NCBI GenBank assembly: GCA_902777855.1
Contig: CACYVN010000013.1
Coordinates: forward strand, 1-34,583
Source: an uncultured bacterium
Lineage (GTDB): Bacteria; Cyanobacteriota; Vampirovibrionia; Gastranaerophilales; Gastranaerophilaceae
DNA: 34,583 bases
Reading direction: 5' to 3'
A program made the translations under genes and the position numbers. How positions within the stretch are numbered: position 1 is the stretch's first letter; the number at the start of each line of letters is the position of its first letter. Positions 15,770 to 25,600 of this stretch are shown piece by piece. The notes beneath the pieces are model-generated. The model saw nothing but the letters and a program-made list of their open reading frames with translations, did no database searches and was not told the origin of the DNA.

Positions 15770-16661
15770 TAATTTAAAAACTAATGTTAAAAGACATATT
15801 CCGAAAGGCTGGTTGTGCGAACTTCGTATTTTATTCAGATTAGGTGTACAAACAGTCAGTGATATTAAACGAACGGGGCTTGTTAACCTTGTAATTATAA
15901 CGACGATGGCTGCAATTCTTATGATTTTTGGGGCATGTTTCAGAACGGCATTATCTATATCTTCTTTTTCTAAAGAGTTAGGCAGTGCCCTTGAAATATC
16001 AGTTTATTTAAAAAGTTCGACTGATATGAAAGAAGCAAAAACAGAAATATCTCGATTTGAGCATGTTGAGGAAATTACCGTTATTCCTAAAGCTGTATCT
16101 TGGGATAAATTAAGATCCGAAATGAAATTGCCAAATATCGACAATCCATTGCCTGATACATTGCACGTAAAAGTAGATAATCCTGAAAATTTGGAAACGG
16201 TTTTTGATAATATTAAAGCAATAAAATCTGTCGAAGATATGAGTTATGCAAAGGATTTGGCTTCTAAAATAGAACTGGTTAATCATGTAGTCAAAACGAT
16301 TACTTTAGTCGTTATTTTGATTATGGGATTATTAACAGTAACCATTATTAATAATACTATTCAGCTTGTTATTCAATCGAGAAAAGAAGAAATAGAGATT
16401 ATGCGTTTAATGGGTGTAAATAACTGGTATATAAGATTCCCATTTATTATGCAAGGGGCTTTTTACGGATTTATGGGTTCATTTCTTGCCGTATTTCCTC
16501 TGAATTATATTCAAAATGGTCTTGTTAATGTCCATAAGTTCTTTATGGTACCGTCACCGCCTTATGCTCAAAATCTTGTTATTCTTGTAATGTTTACTAT
16601 GAGTATATTGTTCGGGGCTGTAGGAAGTTTCTGGTGTATAAAAAAACACTTACAGGTTTAA
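15762..16661 (+). CDS. ftsX: Cell-division protein FtsX
   Basis: The 299-residue membrane protein has the FtsX layout: a cytoplasmic N-tail, a first membrane helix at about 40-62 (LVNLVIITTMAAILMIFG), and an extracellular domain of about 100 residues that includes LEISVYLKSSTDMKEAKTEI and PLPDTLHVKVDNPEN. Three C-terminal helices follow, with EIEIMRLMGVNNWYIRFPFIMQGAFYG, the hallmark FtsX/MacB coupling segment. It works with FtsE to relay the division signal to cell-wall hydrolases in the periplasm. The 8-nt overlap with ftsE indicates coupled translation. The cognate hydrolase is not in this window. Confidence 0.94.
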   Translation: MNNNLKTNVKRHIPKGWLCELRILFRLGVQTVSDIKRTGLVNLVIITTMAAILMIFGACFRTALSISSFSKELGSALEISVYLKSSTDMKEAKTEISRFEHVEEITVIPKAVSWDKLRSEMKLPNIDNPLPDTLHVKVDNPENLETVFDNIKAIKSVEDMSYAKDLASKIELVNHVVKTITLVVILIMGLLTVTIINNTIQLVIQSRKEEIEIMRLMGVNNWYIRFPFIMQGAFYGFMGSFLAVFPLNYIQNGLVNVHKFFMVPSPPYAQNLVILVMFTMSILFGAVGSFWCIKKHLQV

Positions 16662-16667
16662 TTATAG

Positions 16668-17885
16668 ATGAGTGATAATATTCTTTTAATCAGTGAAGAT
16701 AAATCGAATTTAGAATTTTTGTTCTCAAGTGTATCAGTATTACGCAGAGGTAAGATTGTCGGGGTTGTGCCGCTTGCGAATGTAAAGCGGGCTATTTCAA
16801 ATAATGTCAAATTAGTTTTAGTTAATGAAAAAGAATATTTCCATTCTGAGATATTAAAGACTGTTGAAATGATTAAAAGAGTTGCTCAGGATTGCCAGAT
16901 ACTTGTTATTCTGGATAAAAATGACGAAAAGTTTATTAACGAATCTTATAAAAATGGGGTTTATGACTTTATTAATTTTTCATCGTGCTATGAAGAGTAT
17001 AATGTCAGATTATTAAATTGTCTAAAATACATTTCGCAAAAAGAAAAATTTGAATTATTATCTGTTTTTATGAATAATACTGCTTCTGTTAATGCCAAAA
17101 CAGGTTTATTTACTCATAAAGCACTGAAAGAAACTTATTATTATCTGAAGGAATTACCACTTTTTAAAACTGGTTCTTATATTATATTAACCATTGATTC
17201 TGCTGTAAAAACTAAGGTCTCAATGAATCGTTTAGGTCTTAATCTTAAAAAATGTTTAAGACAAACCGATATTATTGCTCAAGGTTCAGGAAAATATTAT
17301 TTATATTTACCCCAAACTGGTTTGTCAGGTGCAAAAACAGTAATTGAAAAAATCTCTGATGTTATGGGAAGTGATATAAAAATTCATGCTGGAATTTCTG
17401 TTATAGATGTTCAGAGCTTTGATGAACTTGAGAAGGATGCTAATGACAGTCTAAAATCTTCTGTAGCTAAGGATGAATTGTATGTCTGTCTTGGTGAAAA
17501 TATGAATTTGGATGAAAATATTGATGATGCTATAAAGAAAAATAAGCATTTTAAATTATTCCAAAAAGTTTTTGAGAAAAAATTATCTTGTCTTATTGAA
17601 CCAGTATTTTTCAGAACAGAAAAAGAATTTCAGGCAAAATCCGAAGATATAACAATTAGTCAGTATGCAAATAAGGTCGAATGTGTATTTAGTATAAAAG
17701 GTGACAAAAGACAAAGTGAACTTGTTATGCGTTATGATGGTTTTGCAAAGTTTAATCTTAAAATTGTTCATCAGGGACTTGATACCTGCGAAAATACTCA
17801 GACTGAAATTTATCTCAATGAATTAACTGATAAGCTTTTAATAAAATACCTGAATATTCTTTATAATGAATTTAATCAGTCTTGA
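16668..17885 (+). CDS. Degenerate receiver plus degenerate GGDEF-domain protein
   Basis: The 405-residue protein starts 6 nt after ftsX. Residues 1 to about 125 follow the receiver pattern (ILLISED...; KLVLVNEKEY; LVILDKND; KNGVYDFINF), but the phospho-acceptor Asp is replaced by Asn53. Residues about 140-285 follow the diguanylate-cyclase pattern (NAKTGLFTHKALKE, LRQTDIIAQGSGKYYLYLPQT, HAGISVIDVQSFDELEKDANDSL), but the GGDEF signature is GSGKY (206-210) and the catalytic acids are gone. The last 115 residues form an unrecognised domain. It should make no c-di-GMP and more likely senses or scaffolds. It ends 1 nt from the convergent U32 gene. Assignment rests on pattern only. Confidence 0.7.
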   Translation: MSDNILLISEDKSNLEFLFSSVSVLRRGKIVGVVPLANVKRAISNNVKLVLVNEKEYFHSEILKTVEMIKRVAQDCQILVILDKNDEKFINESYKNGVYDFINFSSCYEEYNVRLLNCLKYISQKEKFELLSVFMNNTASVNAKTGLFTHKALKETYYYLKELPLFKTGSYIILTIDSAVKTKVSMNRLGLNLKKCLRQTDIIAQGSGKYYLYLPQTGLSGAKTVIEKISDVMGSDIKIHAGISVIDVQSFDELEKDANDSLKSSVAKDELYVCLGENMNLDENIDDAIKKNKHFKLFQKVFEKKLSCLIEPVFFRTEKEFQAKSEDITISQYANKVECVFSIKGDKRQSELVMRYDGFAKFNLKIVHQGLDTCENTQTEIYLNELTDKLLIKYLNILYNEFNQS

Positions 17886-17886
17886 G

Positions 17887-19671
17887 TTAGGGGCTTAGAA
17901 TTATCATTTCGCAGTTTTTACAGTCAAATTTCAACGGATATTTTTTACCGCATTCATCCTGCAAGTACAAATTCTTATTAAATTTTACTTCTTTTGAACA
18001 CAATCCGCATGCATAACGCAGACAATGTTTGCATCGCATAATTTCAACATTCTGTTTTATTTTCGAATTGCTTTCCATTGCTTTTTCTTTGGAATATATT
18101 CCGCAATGTTCGTAGAAATTTTTTGCATCATCATTAAAAATATTTAATCTGTAATCTGTATTTTGAGCTTCAAAAGGTGCATAACGGATAGGTTTCTGAA
18201 CTAATTTAGGGTAATTTTTAATTCGTTCTATCATTAACTTTTGTAACAGATTTCTTCGAATTTTATTAATCTCTGATATTGGTAAAAATGGTATTGTATT
18301 TGCTTTTATATCTGTTTGAATGACATAAAAATCGCTCTCACCTGTCTTTTGAAGTTGTTTTATAATGTTTTCCTTCGATTTTTTGGGGTTTTCTGCTTTT
18401 TCTGTATTGCTAAAACTTATCGTAACCCTATTGAAATCAGTATCTTCAGCCAATATTTTGTTATCATAAACTTCAAATTTTACTCCGATTTTTCGAATTG
18501 TTTTTGATTTTGACAATATTTTTTCAAATTCTGAATCAAAATTACGGTATAATTTTGTACCGGATGTTATTTTAGGCATACTATGCGGGTATATTTTGTT
18601 CCCGTCAATTTTGTTAATTCTAAAACCTGTAAAATTCCCCGAATATTCATAACAAATACCATCCTGTGCATTTAGTTTAATTTTTGTATCAACTTCTATA
18701 TAGTTTTTATTAATTTTTAAGACTTTTCCTATATATTTACCCATTGATTTTGGGGTTAGGAAATTATAACATTGTGTTCTTCCGTTTAGAAAGTAATCTG
18801 TATATGAACGGTTGAAAGTTTTATCCAAATCCGGTTCAAAGTCTGCAAATACTTTTCCTGAAGATGTTCTCTGTGCATACTTGTTTATAAGATTGTTATA
18901 GCTTAGAGTTACATTTTTAACATAATTTTCATCCTTTAATCTCCCTTCAATTTTAAATGATTTAACTCCGTAATTAATAAGTTTTTCAATGCTTTTAGAG
19001 GCGTTAAAATCCTTTAATGAAAGCAGATATTTGTCTTTAAGGTATATTTCCCCGTTTTCATCGAGCAACGAGTATTTTTTTCTGCATGGCTGAGCACATT
19101 CCCCTTTATTTGCACTTCTTCCACCGTTTACATATGACATATAACATTGACCGCTGTATGATACGCATAATGCTCCATGTACAAAAGTTTCAATTTCACA
19201 GTTTGTTTTAGCACAAAATTCTTCTATCTGTTCAAGTGTAAGTTCCCTTGCAAGTATTACTCTCGAAACCCCAATATTGTCAAAGAATTTTACTTTTTCC
19301 AATGTTCTGTTATTGCACTGTGTACTTGCGTGAATTTGTATTGGCGGAATTTCTTTATCGATGGATGCTTTTATAAGACCCATATCCTGTACAATAACAG
19401 CATCGACTCCAATAGAATATAATTTCTTAATTAGTTCTTTTGCGTTATTCAGTTCTATATTATTAAGTATTGTATTAACAGTTACATGAACTCGGACATA
19501 AAATTTATGAGCATAATTCACAAGTTTTTCAATATTTTCAAGTGAATTTGATGCATTAATTCTTGCCCCGAAATCGCTCGCTCCGATATAAATAGCATCT
19601 GCACCACTATTTATGGCACAGATTGCCGTTTCTAAATTTTTTGCAGGAGCCAATAGTTCGACTTTTTTCAT
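17887..19671 (-). CDS. U32-family protein (RlhA/TrhP-like RNA hydroxylase family)
   Basis: The 594-residue protein starts MKKVELLAPAKNLETA and contains the U32 signature ETFVHGALCVSYSGQCYMS followed by GGRSANKGECAQPCRKKY, with the conserved cysteines of the family. Bacterial U32 proteins, long called collagenase-like peptidases, include RlhA (hydroxylation of 23S rRNA C2501) and TrhP (tRNA U34 hydroxylation). The length is nearer RlhA. The C-terminal 60 residues carry a second cysteine set (CKHCLRYACGLC and, further on, CKNC) that may bind zinc or an Fe-S cluster. No Shine-Dalgarno is evident before the ATG. It is divergent from rimO, which also modifies the ribosome. The precise RNA target is inferred only. 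Confidence 0.85.
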   Translation of the reverse strand: MKKVELLAPAKNLETAICAINSGADAIYIGASDFGARINASNSLENIEKLVNYAHKFYVRVHVTVNTILNNIELNNAKELIKKLYSIGVDAVIVQDMGLIKASIDKEIPPIQIHASTQCNNRTLEKVKFFDNIGVSRVILARELTLEQIEEFCAKTNCEIETFVHGALCVSYSGQCYMSYVNGGRSANKGECAQPCRKKYSLLDENGEIYLKDKYLLSLKDFNASKSIEKLINYGVKSFKIEGRLKDENYVKNVTLSYNNLINKYAQRTSSGKVFADFEPDLDKTFNRSYTDYFLNGRTQCYNFLTPKSMGKYIGKVLKINKNYIEVDTKIKLNAQDGICYEYSGNFTGFRINKIDGNKIYPHSMPKITSGTKLYRNFDSEFEKILSKSKTIRKIGVKFEVYDNKILAEDTDFNRVTISFSNTEKAENPKKSKENIIKQLQKTGESDFYVIQTDIKANTIPFLPISEINKIRRNLLQKLMIERIKNYPKLVQKPIRYAPFEAQNTDYRLNIFNDDAKNFYEHCGIYSKEKAMESNSKIKQNVEIMRCKHCLRYACGLCSKEVKFNKNLYLQDECGKKYPLKFDCKNCEMIILSP

Positions 19672-19711
19672 AGAGATATATTACTACAAAATTATAAATA
19701 TATTGTAATAT

Positions 19712-19742
19712 TTGACGGGCAAAATTATTTTAATGATAAAAT
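19712..19742 (+). promoter_or_regulatory. Probable rimO promoter giving a leaderless mRNA
   Basis: TTGACG (19712-19717) and TAAAAT (19737-19742) are separated by 19 bp. The -10 ends 6 nt before the rimO ATG, so transcription should begin at or next to the start codon. No ribosome-binding sequence is present. Confidence 0.5.
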
Positions 19743-19748
19743 AATTTT

Positions 19749-21050
19749 ATGAAGATTGCATTGATAAACCATGGTTGTGCAAAAAATCTTGTTGATTCGG
19801 AATTAATGCTCGGGGCACTTGATAAAGAGGGTTATGAGATTACTCTTGATGAAAATGAGGCTGATATTGTTATAATTAATACCTGTTCTTTTATTCATGA
19901 TGCAGAAAAGGAATCTGTTGACAGTATTTTGCAAATGGTTGATGCCGGTAAAAAAGTTATTGTAACAGGTTGTCTTCCGCAAAAACATAAGTCTGATTTG
20001 AAAGATGCCATACCGGAGATTGAAGGAATGCTTGGTGCAACAAATCCGTCTGATATTATAAAATTGATTAAAGGTTTATCAAAAGGGCAATCTGAGGATA
20101 TTATTCAGGAAATTCCGAAATACGTTTACCCGGAGGATGTACAAAGACAGCAAATTACTGTTGGGGCAAGTTCTTATATCAAAATTGGCGATGGTTGTAA
20201 TTATGAATGCGGATATTGTATTATCCCAAAACTTCGTGGTAAATATGTTTCAAGGCCTCTCGAAAATATTGTAAAAGAGGCAAAATACCTTGCCGATAAA
20301 GGGGTAACCGAGATAGTATTAATAGCTCAGGATACGTCTTCTTACGGTATAGATTTATATGGTCATCAGGCTTTGCCTAAACTTCTTGAAGAATTAAATA
20401 AAATTGAAAATCTCAGCTGGATTCGTATCATGTATGCATATCCTACAATGATGACAGATGAACTGATTAATGCGATTGCAAAACTTGATAAAGTTGTAAA
20501 ATATATTGATATTCCTTTACAACATTCCCATCCGAGGGTTTTACAGTCTATGAAGCGTCCTGTAATGGATTATGAAAAACTTGTTGCAAAATTCAGAAAA
20601 ATGATACCAAATGTTACTGTACGCACATCTTTAATTGTTGGTTATCCGGGAGAAACTGAGGAAGAATTTGATCATTTATATAATTTTGTTAAAAATGTAA
20701 AGTTTGACAGAATGGGGGCTTTTGAATATTCAAGGGAAAAAGGTACTTATTCTGATACTTTGAAACCGCAAATCAGTTCAAAAATCAAACATCAAAGATA
20801 TAAAAAATTAATGGAGTTACAAAAGAGAATTTCATCAGAAAATAACAGAAAATATATAGATACAACTCTCAAATGTATCGTAGAGGGATATAGTGATGAA
20901 GGAACCGTAATTTTAAGATCTGAACATGATGCTCCTGAAGTTGATGGTTTGGTATATGCTGTATCTAAGGAACCTGTTGTCCCTGGTGATATTGAAAATG
21001 TTAAGATTAATAATGCAGACGAATATGATTTATACGGCGAGATTATATAA
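19749..21050 (+). CDS. rimO: Ribosomal protein S12 methylthiotransferase RimO
   Basis: The 433-residue radical-SAM enzyme methylthiolates an Asp of ribosomal protein S12. The N-terminal domain holds three Fe-S cysteines (HGCAKNLVDSE, INTCSFI, VTGCLPQ). The radical-SAM motif is CNYECGYC (CxxxCxxC). The segments CIIPKLRGKYVSRP and IAQDTSSYGIDLY are typical of RimO rather than MiaB. A TRAM-type C-terminal domain ends the protein. Length is normal. The start at MKIALINHGC matches the family, yet no Shine-Dalgarno precedes it and a -10 box lies 6 nt upstream. The next gene follows after 12 nt. Confidence 0.95.
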   Translation: MKIALINHGCAKNLVDSELMLGALDKEGYEITLDENEADIVIINTCSFIHDAEKESVDSILQMVDAGKKVIVTGCLPQKHKSDLKDAIPEIEGMLGATNPSDIIKLIKGLSKGQSEDIIQEIPKYVYPEDVQRQQITVGASSYIKIGDGCNYECGYCIIPKLRGKYVSRPLENIVKEAKYLADKGVTEIVLIAQDTSSYGIDLYGHQALPKLLEELNKIENLSWIRIMYAYPTMMTDELINAIAKLDKVVKYIDIPLQHSHPRVLQSMKRPVMDYEKLVAKFRKMIPNVTVRTSLIVGYPGETEEEFDHLYNFVKNVKFDRMGAFEYSREKGTYSDTLKPQISSKIKHQRYKKLMELQKRISSENNRKYIDTTLKCIVEGYSDEGTVILRSEHDAPEVDGLVYAVSKEPVVPGDIENVKINNADEYDLYGEII

Positions 21051-21062
21051 GGAAATAATAAT

Positions 21063-22520
21063 ATGGAATATGTAGTAAATAAAGAATTGGAAGAAAAAGA
21101 AACACGGGCGATATTTACCGATATGCTTAAATATGCTCCGTCAAAATTGTGCGGAATGTTTGGCAATGTCATAACAGTACCGATTTATACAAACCTCTTT
21201 TCAACAGAGCAATACGGTTTATACACTGTTTCAATTGCGATGTTATCATTTCTGTGTATCATCTTTTCTGATTGGGTAGGGCTTTCTGCCCTGAGATTTT
21301 TCAGGTTCCATCAATTGGAAGAAGATTTGCCAAAATATTTAACAATGATTGTTTCAATTTTGACTGTAAACATGATTTTGATGTTTGGCTTGTCATTTCT
21401 GTTCAGAAATGCGATGTATTCATTTTTTCATGTTCCGTTTAAGTATTTTTTGGCTGTTCTTTTATTGATTATTCCTGTTGCGATAAGGGCTTTATTACAA
21501 CAAATACTAAGGGCTCAGTTAAAATCAATTTCTTATTCATTTACGACTATTCTAAATCAGTTTGTAACTATTGCTTTAGCAGTATTTTTTGCAAAATTCT
21601 TTCAGCTTGGAGCTGCATCTATACTTTTGGGTATGGGAGTTGCAATTTCACTGATTGATATTCTTTTGCTTTATCAATGTGATATTATTAAAATCTTTAA
21701 ACTCCAAAAGGTTGAGTTTAAGTTTATTATTCCTATTATTAAATACGGTATTCCTGTAGCTGCAACTTCTTTGAGTGCCTGGATTATCACCCAAAGTAAT
21801 AAAATTATCATGGGTGGTATAAGCGGTTTTACAAAAGCTGCATTTGTCGGTGTTGGTTATGGTTTAACCCTGCCAATTTTGATGCCGTTATTTGCGATGC
21901 TTACGGTTGCGGTTATACCAAGAATAATAAATATGTATGAAGCAAAAATTGATGTCAGACCTGTAATTACAAAATTTATGGGATATTACATGTTACTTGC
22001 ACTTCCGCTTGTTGCTATCATGTCTGTTTATTGTTCCGATTATACAATTTTGCTCAAAACAAATCCTAAATTTTATGAAGCAAGTCTGCTTGTCCCATAT
22101 TTTTCTTTTGGAGTATTTTTTCTTGGATTAACAGATTATACGACATTACAGTACCATCTTGCCAATAAAACGCATATAGAATTTATTATAAAATTGATAT
22201 CCGGTATTGTTGGTGTGGTATTAAATATTCTGCTTATCCCGCAATGGGGATTAATCGGTGTAGGTATTGCAACATTCAGTGCAAATTTCTTGTATTTCTT
22301 ATTGTCTGCGGTAGTTGTTTTGCCTGATTTTCATCTTCAGGTTCCAAAGAATACCTTGTTAAGAATTTTGATAGCGTTTGTTCCGACTGCATTTTTCTCC
22401 TATTCATATAAATTAGGATTTATAAATATTCCCGGAACTGTACAATTTTTGTTAACAGTCGCAGTATTCTATATTTTGTATACCATTACAAAATTGTTCA
22501 TCTATAAAACATCAGATTAA
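21063..22520 (+). CDS. Polysaccharide flippase of the MOP superfamily (Wzx/MurJ-like)
   Basis: The 485-residue integral membrane protein has about 12-14 hydrophobic helices and no large soluble domain. The start of the core, MLKYAPSKLCGMFGNVITVPIYTNLFSTEQYGLYT, matches the Wzx/oligosaccharide flippase pattern in which the first helices end in EYGLY-type motifs. Such proteins move lipid-linked sugars across the inner membrane for O-antigen, capsule or other surface glycans. AAGGAAA precedes the ATG. It is probably co-transcribed with rimO (12-nt gap) and lies just upstream of the adhesin array. No glycosyltransferases are nearby, so the substrate is unknown. Confidence 0.85.
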   Translation: MEYVVNKELEEKETRAIFTDMLKYAPSKLCGMFGNVITVPIYTNLFSTEQYGLYTVSIAMLSFLCIIFSDWVGLSALRFFRFHQLEEDLPKYLTMIVSILTVNMILMFGLSFLFRNAMYSFFHVPFKYFLAVLLLIIPVAIRALLQQILRAQLKSISYSFTTILNQFVTIALAVFFAKFFQLGAASILLGMGVAISLIDILLLYQCDIIKIFKLQKVEFKFIIPIIKYGIPVAATSLSAWIITQSNKIIMGGISGFTKAAFVGVGYGLTLPILMPLFAMLTVAVIPRIINMYEAKIDVRPVITKFMGYYMLLALPLVAIMSVYCSDYTILLKTNPKFYEASLLVPYFSFGVFFLGLTDYTTLQYHLANKTHIEFIIKLISGIVGVVLNILLIPQWGLIGVGIATFSANFLYFLLSAVVVLPDFHLQVPKNTLLRILIAFVPTAFFSYSYKLGFINIPGTVQFLLTVAVFYILYTITKLFIYKTSD

Positions 22521-22567
22521 CAATTCTTAACATTTTAATGATAAATAGCAAAATAAAATATTGATGG

Positions 22568-22625
22568 ACTTAAAATGCATGTTCACTTGGCATGTTTGTG
22601 CTTAAAAAACGGTAACATTTTAAGT
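22568..22625 (+). promoter_or_regulatory. Inverted repeat in the leader of adhesin 1
   Basis: Perfect 10-bp arms ACTTAAAATG (22568-22577) and CATTTTAAGT (22616-22625) enclose 38 nt that include a CATG...CATG pair. It lies 72 nt before the adhesin 1 start in a 176-bp gap without another gene. It could be a leader hairpin or a protein-binding site. It does not match the c-di-GMP riboswitch consensus I know. Confidence 0.3.
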
Positions 22626-22682
22626 TATAAAAACGTGCTCTTGATAAAATAGATATATTGCAAGATTTATAAAAAGATATAT

Positions 22683-22690
22683 GAAAGGAT
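22683..22690 (+). promoter_or_regulatory. Conserved ribosome site GAAAGGAT of adhesin 1
   Basis: GAAAGGAT is exactly 6 nt before the ATG. The same octamer and spacing precede adhesins 2 and 3. Confidence 0.7.
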
Positions 22691-22696
22691 AATAGA

Positions 22697-25600
22697 ATGA
22701 ATAGCCGAAGAAGAACACAAAGACTTGTTTCTGCAGCTTTAACATCATTATTTTTATTACACCAGACTATGATGATTTCAGCTTTTGCAACAAATATAAC
22801 AAATCCTAATGGAAGTCCTATCCCAGGACAAAATGGCACATATACAATAAACCCAAGTGCAATTATTAAGAATACTGATATAGGCTACAGAAAATATTTA
22901 GATTTTGATTTAAGCCAAGGTGATATAGCAAATTTAATTTTTAAATATGGTACTAAGGATATCAATACATTTGTAAACCTTGTTGACAATAAAGTAAACA
23001 TAAATGGTGTTGTAAATACAATGAGAGACGGTAATTTTTATAACGGCAGAGCAGTATTTGTTTCTCCCAATGGTGTGGTTATCGGTTCTTCAGGGGTTTT
23101 GAATGTAGGTTCTTTAGGCGTGTATACTCCTAATTCGGCAACATATGAACATTATAAAAATAATCCGGGAAAAGATTTATCCGCATTGCAGTCTCCTGAT
23201 AACGCAGGGAACGGAGTTGTGAGAATTGATGGTAAAGTTCTTGCGGCTCAGGATATTGATATTGTTTCTTCTAATATAAAAATTCCCGGGCAAATGGTTG
23301 CAACAGGAACAGGGGTTGTAAATGCGTTTGATGGTACATTATTTAATCAATTAGTAAACACAAGTGCTATGAAATCAGCAAAATCACTGAGTAAAAATAA
23401 TGGAGCAATAACTTTAACTTCAGTCAATGGTACAGATGTTTCTGGAACAGTAATGAATCATGGCAAGGGTGTTGCATCAGTTAATAACCTTAGTACAAGC
23501 GGTATTATTTTAAGCGGTAATATGGGATCAAACGGTAATGTTGAATTAACAAACAAAGGTGCTGAAGGTATTTTAATTGCATCTTCCGGCAGAGTTGATT
23601 CAAATCGCGATGTTCTTATGAATGATATTTCAAATGCCGGTATTTCTCATAAAGGTTTAACAAATGCTGATGATAATGTTTATATCAGATCAAATGGCGG
23701 TAATGTTGTTATAGGCGACAGGACATCTAATAACAATTATGTAAAAGCCGGGAAAAACATTGATATAAATGTTAAAAACGGAAGTATTTTAAATTTTGAA
23801 GGTCAGCAATATGACACTCATACTATGAAAGTTAATGAAGCAAAAACTTTATTAAATGCCGGCGGTGATTTGAATATGGATGTTACCGACGGCACAATCG
23901 GTTTGAATGTTGGGGATAATTGTACCGGCGGTTATTGTACCGGTATTTCAAATGCCGCAACAACAAGAGATTATGCAAAATCGATTAATGCGAATGTTAA
24001 TGGTACAGTTACTGCAAAAACAACCGATACAAGTTTTGCAAAACAAAACAATTATGTAATAAATTATGCGGCAATCAATTCAAATATGAATATTGATAAC
24101 ATTGATGCAGATGGCAGAGTAATTTTAACAACTGATTACAATCAAAACGACGGTGTTACAAGATACAGTATGCTCAACGCATCTAAAAATGCAGCAAAAC
24201 CAAATGTTGAAGGTTATGGTATTTCTTTAATTGCAAGCAAAGACATTGGTTCTTCAAGTGCACCTTTAACATTTAACCAGACTAAACCTGGAGTTTTAGC
24301 TACAAAATCAAATCCTACTCCGTCAGGTGGTTATGGTATGGATGTTTTGGCAAATGAAGATATTCATATTAAAGGGCTGGATGATGAATATGCCGTAAAT
24401 AATGTTTGCTCAATGATTTCAAGGGAAGGTGAACTTGATGCTGAATTCGCCGGGAATGTTTACATTGACGAAGTTACGGCAGAAGATGACATGAAAATTA
24501 TTGCAAGAGGTAAATCAGTTGAGATTAATCATTTGGGAACAGTTCCACGAACTCCGGTTGATTACTTCGGACCAAGAACAAACGGTTTAGCTGACAATCC
24601 TTATTTACCGGGCGGAGGTTATACCGGCACCGGCGAAAAAGATTCAATCCCTAATAATGCGGTAGTAAAAGCATTAGATATAAATAAAACTGTAAGACCT
24701 AACGGAACTTATGTCGATAATGGTCATTACGGATATGCAGACTCTGTTGTCAGAATTAATGAAGGTAGACTTGACAATGGAAAATTAGATGTTGTAGCAG
24801 ATAATATTTATGCAAATGGTGTTGCAACTCATCTTGGCAAAGACGGATTTTCAAAAACTCTTGATCCTTCGACTTCCAAGATTGAAGGTTCAAATGGCAT
24901 ACCTACAGGACATGCTGTAAGACCTGATGATGTTGAAGGCATAGGCCGAAATGAAAAAGAAAGAAATTACTATTATATACCAGGTGATGGTGATGGCATA
25001 TTTGACGGTGTTCCATCTCACGTAGATGACGATGATGGCGTAGTTGATGCAACTCCGCTGGCTATTACGGATGCGCCAACAGATCCTCCAACGGATCCAC
25101 CGACAGATCCACCGACAAACCCGCCAACGGATCCACCAACAGATCCTCCAACGGATCCACCAACAGATCCTCCAACGGATCCACCGACAGATCCTCCAAC
25201 AGATCCTCCAACGGATCCACCGACAGATCCTCCAACGGATCCACCGACAGATCCTCCAACGGATCCACCGACAGATCCTCCAACGGATCCACCAACAGAA
25301 ACTCCTACAGATGCACCAACGGATGCTCCTACAGATGTACCTACTGATGCGCCAACGGAAGCACCAACAGATGCACCTACAGATGTACCAACGGATGCGC
25401 CAACGGAAACACCTACAGATGCGCCTACAGATGCACCAACGGGTGCGCCAACGGAAACACCTACAGATGCGCCTACAGATGCACCAACGGATGCGCCAAC
25501 GGAAACACCTACAGATGCGCCTACAGATGCACCAACGGATGCGCCAACGGAAATACCTACAGATGCACCGACAGATGCACCAACGGATGCGCCAACGGAA

